Assembly (NCBI RefSeq): GCF_024586455.1
Contig: NC_065921.1
Coordinates: forward strand, 25,734,635-25,798,634
Direction: 5' to 3'
Source of the DNA: Bactrocera neohumeralis
Lineage: Eukaryota; Arthropoda; Insecta; Diptera; Tephritidae
Length of the DNA stretch: 64,000 nt
Numbering within the stretch: position 1 is the stretch's first letter; every line of letters starts with the position of its first letter. Shown here in pieces: positions 36,425-48,001 of this stretch. A program made the translations under genes and the position numbers. A model generated the notes under the pieces. It ran no database searches, was not told the origin of the DNA, and worked only from the letters and a program-made list of their open reading frames with translations.

Positions 36425-36851
36425 GGTAGGTTGGTAGAGCGTCTGTCTAACGACGCACCTAGCCCTTTAAGAGGCTCATTGTGATACTACCGGAACTAAA
36501 GTCCCCTCACTCTATTGGCTCCTCTATGAAACACTCCAGTTTATCAGCACAAATGGTTTGTGTCACCACCCAGACGTCGTCAAAAACCGTCGACCGATAG
36601 TTGCGATTCTTTTTCTACCTAGAGCCGTACATTCCTAGTCTACTGGCATGTCTGCCAATTGGTTAATCACCTGTTAGCACTACTGCTAGAGCTCTTATAT
36701 CTTTGCTTTTAAATTTTAATAGTCGATATCTGTGGCCAATATTTCTTTCATGCCACATTTGCCTTTTAGACGAGCAAGTCAGGAATTTCACAGACGCGGC
36801 TATGTTTATAACATATTTGTCGTTTAAATATCTGCAAGTAGCCAGAGGCAT
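36425..36851 (-). pseudogene. Non-LTR retrotransposon 3' end, minus strand
   Basis: Reading down from 36851, the frame gives ERNIGHRYRLLKFKSKDIRALAVVLTGD followed by a stop and PIGRHASRLGMYGSR. That is the LTGH.PIG.HA.RLG signature at the C-terminus of I/R1/LOA-group proteins, with a truncated zinc-knuckle region. The remainder to 36425 looks like 3' UTR. It ends in an ACCT-type short tandem repeat (AGGTAGGTAGGTTGGT on the plus strand, 36421-36436), consistent with a retrotransposon tail. Confidence 0.68.
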
Positions 36852-36934
36852 ATAATTTCCTTACCGGCGTCTAATTTTAGCATGATGCTTGCTTGAAATA
36901 GTTCAGCTGCTTCACAGTTCACAATGATATCACT

Positions 36935-37370
36935 TTTAAATAATCGATATCGTGAAATAAAATTATTGCTACATTATTAATCAAATTAATATTTTGGCCC
37001 TTAATGTATGTTATAGTAAAAAAAATTATAATAATTTTTCGGTAAATATCGATAAACTAATTTTTCGATAAATATCGATAAACTAATTTTTCGATAAATA
37101 TCGATAAATAAAAAGTTTATTTGTGAAATAAAATATCGCTTTTTATTTATCGATATTTGTCGATAAATTTTGTCATTTATGGACAATTTTCGATATGAGC
37201 TGATAATTTTCCACACTTATCAATAACTTTCGGTATTTTTTACCGATATTTATTATGTCTAAAATTAATAAATACGAATCAAAATTAATCATATCTTTCA
37301 TGAAAACTGTGATTATATTCGAATAATCAAAAAGACCGTTCATCAATGCAAATGGACATATCGATATATC
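36935..37370 (+). repeat. TATCGATA-rich dispersed repeat, copy B
   Basis: It shares TAATCGATATCGTGAAA and the following AAATTATTGCT...ATTAATCAAATTAATATT segment with copy A. TATCGATA occurs at 37047, 37073, 37099, 37148 and 37359. The first three are part of a 26-bp tandem unit (AACTAATTTTTCGATAAATA). Confidence 0.75.
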
Positions 37371-38514
37371 TAGAGTTTTTATATCATTGCTTTTACATTT
37401 AGTAGAAGTTATCAGAACTCAAATATATTAGAAATAATTCTAAATTATTTAGATCTCGCAGAAGTTCAATGTTCACAATAATTCCAAAGCTTTTATTCGA
37501 ACTAAAAATAACTTGAAGATATTAGTTTCGGGTTCAATTCAAGGTTCTCAGGACTAACTAACAATCTAATACTACTATTTTCAAGTTTAAGTTTCGACAA
37601 GCGAAATACAGAAAATGAAACCCAATACCATATAAAAAAATTTAGTGACTTTTCTACCAGACTTCCATTGGAGACATTTTATTTTAAGATTTTATCAAAA
37701 GTTTTACTGTTAAGAAATAGATCTGTTATTTGATACTTGAAGGTCTCGTTAACGGAGAACGAAGAACGGAGAAGTCTATAGTAGTTCTTTTCTTTTACAT
37801 AAGAAAAATATTGAGCTTCTGAACTATTTACTTTTGACCTCTTGTACGACTTGTGATGAAGCTGTAACGAAGGACGGATTTAATGGAAAGTCTTTTCATG
37901 AAAGAAAGTTTTACCATTGTCTGTCTTAGAACGAGCTCTGTGGACTAAAAAAGCTTCAGCTAGGTTCAACGAATTAATACTTAGAACTGTCAACTCTGCA
38001 CTATTTTATATATGGTACAAAAATATTAGAGAAGCTTGTTAAACTAAAATTCGAATCTCCCACGTAACATCGAAGCTGTTGATTATTTTATGCTCATGCA
38101 AATGTAGAGACATTCCAGAAGACATAAGGTTACATCAATTTTCGAGGTTGGACCGGGTGGACAAGACTTTTTTTGACATTTAATTTAACAACAGTTTTTG
38201 AAAAAATTAATGCCAGTGAATAAAAAATTAATTGAGTATGATTTCTCAGTGTGCTTGCTTGAGTACATATGTATGTATAATTTTTTCTACAACCAACTTT
38301 TACTATTACGTACACTGATCCATTCTCCTTTAATTTTATTTACGTTCTCCTGTCCTCATCGAAAACTTGCCTCATGCGACACATCTACTAATGGCACATA
38401 GAAAAAATTAAAAAAAAAACAGCGCTCTAAAATTGTCGTGTTGGCATCAGAGAGATAGCAGTGAAACTCTTTTCTATATTAGACCCGTACTAAAATACCA
38501 AAATATTTTGCAGA
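37371..38514. other. Non-coding DNA, no recognised element
   Basis: Mostly unique-looking A+T-rich sequence; no gene evidence. Confidence 0.45.
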
Positions 38515-39065
38515 CATGACGTAGGGCAGCGATTGCAAAAGTATTGGTTGACAACATACATAGTTGCCGACCGAACCTTCATCAAACGCATCATTACCGA
38601 GGATGAAAAGCTAATCGTCACATCGAAACTGCCCTACAATCTAGTGAATAACTCCCCAAAAATTAACCGAAACAAAAACCACGTCAAAGTCGAAAGAAAA
38701 TCAAGGTTATGTTCATTGTTTTCTTTGATTACCCTGCTGTGGTTCACCATGAATTCACTCCACAGGGTCAAAAGAACTGTATGAAGTTTTCCTTGGTTAT
38801 GTTGAGGTGTCTACGTGAAGTTAAGCGATAATGCACTGTCACATTCTTGCAAGATTTTGACTGACTTTTTGTTCAAATATGAAAGATGAGTCATCGCGCA
38901 GTCACAGTATTCAACAGATTTGGCTACATGTGAGTTTTTTCCTGTGCTCGAAACTGCGAAATGTGCTTCGACGAAGGCACCATGAGTTGAGTTCAATGAA
39001 GACATTAAGAGTTATTTTATGCAGGCACTAAAAGTCATTGCAGACGGAACTTATAACAGATGATT
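38515..39065 (+). pseudogene. Mariner transposase relic (C-terminal half)
   Basis: FIKRIITEDEKLIV near 38580 corresponds to the first catalytic Asp block (usually TGDE). Then come KVMFIVFFDYPAVVHHEFTPQGQ in another frame, LSDNALSHS (second Asp block, Asp kept) and QYSTDLATCEFF, where the third Asp is Glu. FNEDIKSYFMQALKVIADGTYN ends the recognisable part near 39055. At least four frameshifts are present. It resembles the 5.9-6.5 kb relic in type but lies on the opposite strand. Confidence 0.75.
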
Positions 39066-41935
39066 ATAGGAAATTAGATTAAATGTTTGTGCTTGTATTG
39101 GTTTGAAAGGAGAGTTTTTTTTATTTAAGGCGCTAATGATTTTTTTTTTGTCACTAAATACGTGAAAATGTATTTTTTTTGTCAGCCCGGCTCAAATTTG
39201 ACTCATACTATAAGGAAGATTCAGTATAATAAATTTGTCTTTTTAGGCGTGAGTTATAAGTACTTAAGTCACATAGTATGAATAAATATCGAATCTTCAG
39301 GAACACCAGCTTATTCTTAGTTTTTCCCAACGGGCGATAAATTGTTTGAGTTCTAGTTGGTTAGTTGCGTTGTATTGTACAGATGATATTGCCAAGAAAA
39401 CCATGGCACTTAGGGAAAATATAACAGCATACAAGCCATGAATGTCAACGAATTAATACAAGTATGTTTCTTAATACGAGTATGCTCTTATATGTTTCCT
39501 AAAGCCTTCCTTCCCTTCCTTAAGCTTCAAAAACTTATGATTGGACTTGCAAATGAAGCCACTACACCAATTTGCTAATATTAGACCACTTTCAATGGTA
39601 GTAGATAAAAATTTAAACATGCAAATTTGAAAAATGCTCTCTAACCCAAAGAATCTACATCCGCGTTGCCAACCACCGCTAAATGGTGCATAATTTTCTC
39701 AAATGCAATTTTTCACTCAATTAAATATGTTAATGAACAACAAATTTGAAGCGAAATTGCGGGCAGCATTCGGCATAGCATTAGCAGAAAAGAAACAAAA
39801 GCAACAACCGCTGAACAACCGCCAAGCATAATAGCAAAATAATAGCAGTAAAAGCGCAACAGGTTCGTTCTGCTCATACAACGCGCGCTATGCAAATGCA
39901 GTCCAATTACGAGCAAAATTGTGCGACACGGCACACCCACCAGCCAGCGACGCGACCAACGCGCACATAGAATGCGAATGTGAATGCGCATGCGACGCGG
40001 AATGGTCTAACTGACCGCCGCTGAGTGAACGTTAACGGTATGCTTGCTGCACTTGGTTAAACTAAGCTATGACCACGCATAAATTGACTAAACACATACA
40101 TATATATGCGTATGTGTAAATATTTGTTGCTTGTTATGGGCGCTTATGGTCGGCTTATGGCACGTGTGCGGGTGGCTACGTCATGGCGTATACGTCACCA
40201 AAAGCATGCTGTGCCATATTAATAATATAAATACTAAAGTGGCCATATTATTATTGTTACATAACTTAGGCTTAATTAAATGCAAATTGTTATTGGCAAA
40301 TGCGAAACGAAATCCTAAATTAATGCAGCACGGTAGTCACGTATCTAGTTATGCATGTATATATGGTATACATTTGCTTTGGTTGGTAATTTATTAACCT
40401 GCCATGCTTTTAAGGCCTGTTCTCAGACAAAAAAAAGGGCAAATAAAAGACCACAGTCGGCCAGTGTTATAAATTCTATGCTAATGCTAGTTAAAATTAT
40501 TAATATATTATTTATGGCCAAAAGCAATACTAATGAACATGATAAAACATGCAAATTTTGTCTGCTAAAAACACGTACATAAATAAATTGGAATAAAACT
40601 ACAAAAATCAAAATAAAAAATATAATGCTAAACAAACTCTGAAATCAGTCACCGCAATATTTACATTTGTATATATGTCTGTCTGTCTTTCATGTTCTTC
40701 GTGTATATGTAGGTCACAAAAAATTTACCACAAACCTGTTTGCGGCTTCGAAGTAAACAAATACATTTTTCAACCGCTTTATAAAGTGATTTTTAATTTT
40801 TGTTTTGCCGCCTTAGAACTGCGGATGTGCTGCTCATTAGGATAAACAATATTTTTTACACAAATTATAGATTTATAGCTTTGATAGTTAAGCGAATATA
40901 TCACTGTACAAGAAATATAAAAATTTATTGGAAAGCTGGTCTCACCACTTATGATATTTGAAATTAACTAATTTTATTAAAATCGAAACTTAATGCCGAA
41001 AAGATCAAATAAAGTCGCACTTAAACGTTTCTACTTAAAACAAGCAGGATAATCTCTTGATAGACATGTAATTTATATAGTACTAAACATTCTGAGCTTT
41101 TAACCCACATGAGTCACCAGAAACTACCCGATCATGTACCGAAGCTATAAAACCCTTTACAAATAAAACAGTTTTTAAATAAGAAATTGATGTTGTTAAA
41201 TCTATTTTTATGGCAGCTTTTTGCCAAGCGGCTAGATCTAAACATTTCTTCGGAGATTGTAGCGATGCCTGAGATAATAATCCGGGTATTTCCAATTTCC
41301 CGAAATTTATTACGAACGAACGCTGTCTTGACTGCAGAGCTTAATGCACAATTTTAAATAAACAAAACTGATTAAATAGTTCGAAATTGAAAAAATATTT
41401 GAAAATATTTGTTTGTAAAATTTATACCACTTAATTATAAAAAAAGTCGAAAAAATCTTAAACATTAGGTCGACTAGTTATTTTTATGATGAAATACCTT
41501 TCTGCGCAAACGCTAGTGTTTAAAGGTGCCTTTTTCGGGCATTGAAATTCTAAAAATTCATAACTCAAAATTTTCCATATTGAGTCAAAATAAAAAAAAA
41601 AACTATGTATGATCAATATTTTGCATCGAAGCACACACACAAAGAAAATTATTTTTTTCTTATTTTAGAAATTTTAGATGGAATGACCCATATTCTTTAT
41701 TGAGTCGCTGATGTTTGCTTTTGATTATTACTAACAACGTGGCAAAATGAACGTTTCCAAGTGCCGAAATTGACCGCCTAAGAAATCGTTATTCTCGAAA
41801 TGTTTTGTAAAAACATAATTTACAAATAATATTCACTTCACCTTGCACTTTTTTGTTATAAAATAAAAAAAAATAATAATAATAATAAATGTTAGAGCGT
41901 AAAATCACATTGGCTTAAAAATAAGGGCTGTACCG
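39066..41935. other. Non-coding DNA with a G+C-balanced island
   Basis: 39650-40420 is richer in G+C and CpG (for example ACGCGCGCTATGC near 39880 and a GCGCATGCGACGCGG stretch near 39990), like fly regulatory DNA. 40420-41935 is A+T-rich and featureless, except for ATGGAATGACCCATAT at 41680, the complement of a word at 26.07 kb. Confidence 0.4.
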
Positions 41936-42054
41936 AAAAGAAACTGCACAGTTTCAATTCAACATTTCTTCGAAAGTAGTCATTTGATCACATTATAGTA
42001 AGTACCGTTAGAAAGCGTGATCAGTTCTGCTTCTATTATTTTTTCTTTCTCTGT

Positions 42055-42860
42055 CATTTGTAATATCACTTCCGGGATACCTCGAATCAAAGAGCAAGTG
42101 CGTCGGCAAATTGTGCACTATTATGTACTGCACCGAAAAAAATCATTTCATACAGAAAGCCAGCAAAACAGTTTAAATTCGTTGTAAAAGTTGTGAAAAA
42201 TGTTATAATAAAGTTCAAGGAAACCTGTTCTCTGAACGATTTATAAAAAGTGGGCGAAAAAATTCCCAAGTGTTCAAAATCTTGAAAGATTGTGTTGGAT
42301 GCGTTATAATGGACGATGAACCATATGTAAAAATGCACTCAAGAACATTACCTGATCCCTAATTCCATACGAAACTAAAAGATGTTACTAGCGACCAGAC
42401 GGTGCCAACAATTGAAATGGAAAAATTTGGCGAGAAATTACTCTTTGCAGCCTTAAGGCCACTCCATTTTTCACAAAGGGTACTAATCGGCCAACAATTC
42501 TATGAAGAAATGTCTAAATCGTCGTCTTATACCATTTTATAAGAAACACATCGTGTCAACATTATTTTAGCCGAATTTAGCCACAATACACCACGCTCAT
42601 TCCACTTTAGCTTTATTGAAGGCAAACCATGTCAATTTTGTTGAAAAAGAGGAGAACCCTGCAAATGCTCCAGAATTTCGCCCGATAGAGAAGTCTTGAG
42701 CAATTGTCAAATGGAACTTGAAAAAGGATCATCGAGTTGCCGAAAACGTCGATGAATTTAAAAACAAACTGGCTTAGGGCAAATCGTGTCGCTACAACAA
42801 AAGGTGTGCAGAATTTAATGAAGGAAATTAAACGAAAAATATGTAAAAAAAATTATTTAT
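42055..42860 (+). pseudogene. DD37E-type Tc1/mariner transposase relic
   Basis: Forward frames, broken by many shifts, give VLHRKKSFHTES (DNA-binding region), then CVIMDDEPYVKMHSRTLPDP holding the first catalytic Asp. SPFFTKGTNRP-like and KKCLNRRLIPFYKKH follow. The second catalytic block reads PNLATIHHAHSTLALLKANH (usually PDLA..HY), so the Asp is Asn. Then comes VNFVEKEENPANAPEFRPIEKS with the Glu. I count 37 residues between the second acidic position and the Glu, the spacing of the ITmD37E/DD37E family known from mosquitoes and other insects. IVKWNLKKDHRVAENVDEFKNKL ends the recognised part. Terminal repeats were not found. Confidence 0.8.
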
Positions 42861-44551
42861 GTCTTTTTATGATTCCCAGCTCTCACCCAGTGAAATCCAC
42901 AATAATTGTTTCTTATCCCACGAAAGAGCTGCTTTGAAAACTGCTGTTATATTATACATATGTATATAAAGACAGTGCCAAATATTTAATGAAGAGTATA
43001 CAGAGTAGTCTGGAAACAATAAACTGGCATCAGGAAAGCTTCTGGCATTCAGTATTTCCAAATGATGTACGAGTGTACGAAATTGATGTAAAAATGTAAT
43101 TAGTCAGGTGATTAAAAAATTGTCTAGAAAATCCTATTGCAATCGAATCATATTTAGCCCCCATATTTATACCCTCCCTTGGACACACCATTAGAAAATG
43201 TAAAAATTATTTGAAATTAATGAATATTTTTCTAAAATATAGAGCAATCAGTTTCTATTAAGAAAATGTTTTTTTTTTTATATATTTCAGTTAGCCAAAT
43301 CTTTTGGGCAGCTTTATTTACATTTTAAAGCAGACATATTGCACATAAATAGTACTTTTAATTAACTCAGATTTTGTTTTTATTTTTTGCATAATTTTTT
43401 CTCGCCAAAAATCGGTTTAAAAAAATCACGAAACACAAAATTTACTTCTCCCCATAAATGTCAGGCGGTCTTATCAGCTACCTACATATGTAGTTGCATA
43501 TATTCTTAAAACACTTTGCGGGCTGTCGCAATGACCGGAATAAAGTCTAATTTGTATGCATGCGCTGATTAATTAAAATGTTGCTTAATCTCTCAACAAG
43601 AACCAAAAAACAAGAACAAAAAACGACTACACAACAACTTTTAGCCGAAAATGAATTCTCTTAGTGCAGCACGTTTTGGCCACTCACTTTTGGTGTTTAG
43701 AAACAGAACAAAAAATAGTGAAAAATGACAAATTTCGGGCAATTAAAAGTAGTGTGCAGATTGTTGCCAACTGGATTTGCAACTTTGTTTTTGTTGTTTA
43801 TGTCTTTTTTAAATATTTTTTATGTCTTTTTTAAATATTTTTTTTTATTTAATTTTTTTTTTAATTTTTTCTAAATATTTTTTTAATCACTTATAATTTT
43901 TTTTTCTAATTTTTGTTTATTTTTAATTTTTTTTTATAATTTGCTTATTTGAAAATTAACTCAATTCGCTAGTTTGTTAAATTTGCATCAAATATGTATC
44001 TAAATGTCGATTTGTGCTTGACAGAAACAAGTTCGTTGCTTAAGTCTTTCGTTTACATTCTTAACATTGGCTGTAAACTCCGGTGACGGTCAGGTTACTT
44101 TGTTTATCTATATAGTTTTTGGAATATTGGCAAGTCAGCAGCAAATATCGGTAATTAATATACATATATATATATGTGTGTACACATACATACTCATACA
44201 AAGCAAAAGCCAAAAAATATAAAAACAAAACACTCAAATAATAGCGCATGCTGCCACACGTTAGCTGCCAACGCCACATGTACAGCTTAGTTAAGCCGCT
44301 CATTTTTCAAAATTATTAGCTTTTGTCTGTTTTTCGAACTATTTACTGCCAAAACCGCTGTTTCACTACACTTTTTTTTCAGCATATTTCATATTTTTTC
44401 ATTAACGACTTTAACTTTACGGCAACACCACTTACAGTACATACTTGTATATTTGCTTTAGAACGTGTTGCTTCCACTGCATAAACAACGGAGTAGCAGA
44501 AGAAGCGCAAAAAACGCCAAAAAATAATAATAATATTTTTACAGAAACGTC
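42861..44551. other. Non-coding DNA left of the exon (probable intron start)
   Basis: If the exon at 44558-44997 is real, this is the first part of its downstream intron (minus strand). It is A+T-rich with a 28-bp tandem duplicate (TTTATGTCTTTTTTAAATAT) at 43799-43850. No second exon is recognised. Confidence 0.4.
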
Positions 44552-44557
44552 ACTCAC
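44552..44557 (-). other. Splice donor GTGAGT
   Basis: The minus strand reads AACAAG|GTGAGT, a full match to the donor consensus. It falls directly after the open frame and before its in-frame TGA, and it leaves two bases of the last codon on the exon (phase 2). Confidence 0.75.
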
Positions 44558-44997
44558 CTTGTTCGCAAATTTCCGTTGCGTGTGTTGTTCAATGTTTTTG
44601 CGGCCAATTTGAAGCTGCTGCTGCCGCCACTGCCGCCGACACCACCACCTGCACCACCGCCGCCGCCCAGTCCCAGGCCACCATTACTACCGCTATTCAG
44701 CTGGCTGGCGCTCGTGCGCGGCAAACGTGGATTACCGGCGCCGGTACGCACGGACGCGCCACCACCAACACCACCACCACCACCGATGCCAGCGCCAGCG
44801 CCGCTATTGCCATTACTGCCGGCTGCAGCAACGCTGCAACTATCGCTGCTTAACACCGCAAAGGTGCAGACGAGCAACAGCAGCGCGATGGTGAGCGGTG
44901 AGCGTTTGTTGTTGCGACAACAAATGGCAAGCCCACCGTCGCGTTTATTGTTGGTGTCAGCGTTGATGCGCAGCGTTTTGCTATTATTGCTGTGCAT
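44558..44997 (-). CDS. First coding exon of an unidentified secreted or membrane protein
   Basis: The ATG at 44997 lies in a fair context (CAACG before ATG). The exon encodes 146 full codons and ends at a consensus donor. Residues 28-34 are basic, 35-49 are strongly hydrophobic (LTIALLLLVCTFAVL) and are followed by small residues (SVAAAG at 55-60). That is what a long signal peptide or a signal anchor looks like. Residues 60-125 are Gly/Ser/Ala-rich with two G-runs (about 73-80 and 108-122), and the exon ends LAAKTLNNTRNGNLRTR. No domain identifies the protein; the rest should lie leftward beyond a long intron. Composition is far more G+C-rich than surrounding DNA. It could be any neuronal or adhesion-type fly protein with a split signal exon; I do not name it. 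Confidence 0.65.
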
Positions 44998-45227
44998 CGT
45001 TGTAATTTTCGTTGTTTTGTTGTTGTTGTGTTTTGTGTTGCTCTTGCTTTCGTTTGTAAGAACCAGTTCTTGGCCGCTTGCTGCTGTTGCTTTGCCGCTA
45101 GCAGCGGTTGTTGTGCTTGTTGTTGTTGTGGCTGCTGTAGTGTTGGCTTATAACTGACGTGCCGCTGTACTTGTAGTTGTTGCTGTTGCTGTTGCTTTTG
45201 CTGCTGCTTGGCCTTTAAGGCCGGCAT
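44850..45227 (-). other. Gln-rich upstream open frame overlapping the exon start
   Basis: An ATG at 45227 opens 125 codons rich in Gln (MPALKAKQQQKQQQQQQLQ, then QQPQQQQAQQ) in a different frame from the main ORF. It overlaps the main ORF by about 148 bases. CAG/CAA-rich leaders are common in flies, so this is more likely 5' UTR with an upstream ORF than a second protein, but it could depress translation of the main ORF. Confidence 0.4.
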
Positions 45228-46380
45228 ATTGCTGTGTAAGTTCGATTATTCGAATGTTGCTCTTCAATTTTTTGTTTCACGCACGTTTCCTTTCTTATTT
45301 TTTTTGTTTTTTTTTTTTTTTTTTGCTTTGCTTTTTGTTGTAATTGTTGTTTTTGCACTATTTTTTCTTCTTATTCGTCACTTCTTGTTTTAACACGCCG
45401 CGTTTACACGTTTTCTTTTCACAATCATTCAAAACTTATCTGTGCGCACACACTTATTGTTGTAATTGTTATTTGTGTTTGCTGGATTTTTTTTCATAAG
45501 TAAAATTTGCAATACATATATTTAGCAAATGCACTAAAAGTGACTGTAAATAAGAAATAAATATATAAAAATACGAAATTGAAAAAGTGAATGGTCTAAT
45601 GACTCGTCTCTATTTTTATCATCTTCCATTCTTCGGTGGACATTTATTTGGTATTTTTATTTTTTTTTTTTTTTGGTAATTATTATATGTTCAGAATTAG
45701 CTGGTTTGCTTTGCTGTTTCTCTTTGATAAGAACGGTTTATTTAAATCGATGCTTTGCATTTTTCGTAAAATACGGATATTTTCTCAAAAAATCAAATTT
45801 TGGTATTTTTAGATATTTTTTTTTCAATGTTAAAAGGCCCGTCTATAGGGATCAACAATGAACGGTTTTTAAAAAAGGTTTATTTTTTTTTTGGAATATG
45901 AAAACTCAAATTTTTATTATTATATGAATATGTTCAGAATTATTGTCATTTGAGCCCTTTTTACGTTTACGTGTATTTGCATGTGTTTACTTTCTCTTTG
46001 ATAAGAACTTTTGGTTTATTTAACAAACTCAAATTTCATTTGAAGATTTGCTTTAAATTTCGAATACTACAGTTGATGAAAACAAAATAAAAAAAGTTAT
46101 AACTGAAAATGTTAAACGGAAAACCCGCGTCTTAATAACTCTAACATTTAGTTGTAATACTGAAAAATTAAAAACGGACGCTTGAAACTACGACAGGAAT
46201 ATTTCGTCTTTTAATCGACATATCCACTGATAATATCCCATTTATTCCTGAGAGCTCATTCTAGCCATTTGATTGCTTTGTGCGTGAATTTGAGCATAAT
46301 CGTGATAAACCCACTGTAATTGTTGCTAATCTACTAAGAAAACCCGTTGATACAAAAAACTGTTTAATAATAATTCGCTG
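45228..46380. other. Leader/promoter side of the exon and A+T-rich DNA
   Basis: 45228-45500 has long T runs and TTGTTG words on the plus strand and may contain the transcription start of the minus-strand gene, but no TATA box or initiator can be singled out. 45500-46380 is plain A+T-rich DNA with two similar TATGTTCAGAATTA segments at about 45686 and 45930. Confidence 0.4.
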
Positions 46381-46384
46381 AGTA

Positions 46385-47335
46385 TTTTTTAACAAAATGT
46401 TAGAATTCTCAATACAAAACTAACTGAATTGCATTTAAATAGCTTTAATTGTATTTTTAAAGTCATCGCTTTCACAGTAACTTTGCTAAAGCCCCACATT
46501 TTTGATAATGAGACATTCAATAGCGAATTTGAAATCTTTAGATATGACCGGCTGAGCAGAATAGGAAATGGTGTCCTGTTTGTTGTACAGTCTTCAATTG
46601 CAACTGAAGAAATCGATCTTCCTAATGCAGACTTCATTGATTTTAAGTGTATTCGAATTTGCGTTAATAGTGGTCATACTTAAATAATGTTAGCTTATAT
46701 ACCGCCTCAATCAGACTTATATTATATGTATATATGTTGCATGCTTCTTTAATAAATAATGTTTTCTACATTGTCATGATTGTTTTTGGCGATTTCCAAT
46801 TTACCGTGTCTATCTTGGAAATCTATTGATGATTTCATCATTCATGTTAGTACTCGCTTATGTTTTAACGAGTTTTTAAATGAAATGTAGGAGTTAGGTA
46901 TTAACCAAATTAATTTAATTTCAAACAAGTTCGGTAAGTTCTTAGATCTGGTTTACGTTGATAACGCAACAATATTCTCTGTTGTGCGTTATGATGCTTT
47001 CATTCTGTCAGAGGACTCTTAAAATCATGCTTTGAGAATTATTATGGAAATCATAGCCAACATACTTGATAATAGTATACAGAATTTTTGTTCTCGATTC
47101 TACTTTGCGAAAGCTAATTTTAAGAAGAATAATTGCGATTACTTTACTTTCCAAAGTAATTTGACCAGATTACAGTGGCAATATTGGCAATATTGAATTG
47201 AGTGTCTCCCATTTTAATGAAACTATTTTAAATTTATTTGAAAGATATGTTCCGAAATGTATTGTTACTCAAACAATAAGTTCAAATTTGTGAGAGATTT
47301 TGTTTTCGAGAGATTTATGTAAATAAAAAAGTAGA
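46385..47335 (+). pseudogene. Jockey-type endonuclease domain relic
   Basis: The forward text reads VTLLKPHIFDNETFNSEFEIFRYDR (the ETWL..I.D.E block of APE-type endonucleases), RIGNGVLFVVQSSIATEEIDLP, YIPPQSDL, IVFGDFQFTVS-like residues near 46775, and NQINLISNKFGKFLDLVYVDNA. The last is the LD block that in intact elements precedes SDH. ALRIIMEI and further linker residues continue to about 47330, crossed by many stops. Only the endonuclease and linker are present; the RT that follows belongs to another clade, so this is a 3'-truncated or recombined fragment. Confidence 0.78.
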
Positions 47336-47349
47336 AAGTCTCGTGCCAA

Positions 47350-48001
47350 GTCCTCAAACTGTCTCTGACCGCTTTTCATAAAGTAAAATATCGCCCGATA
47401 ACTCTCCATTTCCCAGTAGTGAAGACACTTGCGGCTTTGCATAATACCACCAGAGCACTCAGCGTCATAAACGCCAAGCTAGTTCGTGGCCTAAATGAAA
47501 AATAACCCTGAGAGTGTACGATCCTAAAGTTGAGTTTGTCAAAATCAACACAATCAATCACTCAGCGTTACTAGAGAATGCCAAACAGTCTACGCTCGCT
47601 CAAGGGCTGAAAAGGCGGACCTTGAACTGTCTGAACGGTCGGCAATCATCCGTACAATTTCTAGGTAAAAGTTCTAAATTAAGTTGGGTTAAACAGGGGG
47701 TTCCGCAGGGTGGAATTTCCATCACCTCATAAGCAGATTCTTAAGGAAGCAACAAGCCTCGGATGAGAGACCCCCATTTTGATGACGACCATGGCAAACG
47801 AAATCACCCCCAATGAAAGGAAGCAACATAAGCAGATGATTGTACTGATTTTGACGTCAGTTAGCTCACCGCTCTTTCTCAGTTTTTTTTCTGCGATAAG
47901 CTATACACTCTACCCCACTAAATACATAGCGGCCACATTCACGAACTGGTTAAAGGAGTACAGAGTAGAAGCTAAAATTCCGACAGTTCACAAACCTAAT
48001 A
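47350..48001 (+). pseudogene. I/R1-group non-LTR reverse transcriptase relic (left of mariner)
   Basis: Pieces in three frames are RPITLHFPVVKTLAAL, NTTRALSVINAKLVRGLNEK and INHSALLENAKQSTLAQGLKRRTLNCLNGRQSSVQF. VKQGVPQGGISIT follows (the GVPQG box), then ADDCTDF (the ADD catalytic box, about 47830) and KIPTVHKPN ending at 48001. The TVxHPKILGVTFD motif that should follow is split by the mariner and resumes at 49009. A region of about 100 bp between GVPQG and ADD is rearranged. Confidence 0.78.
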
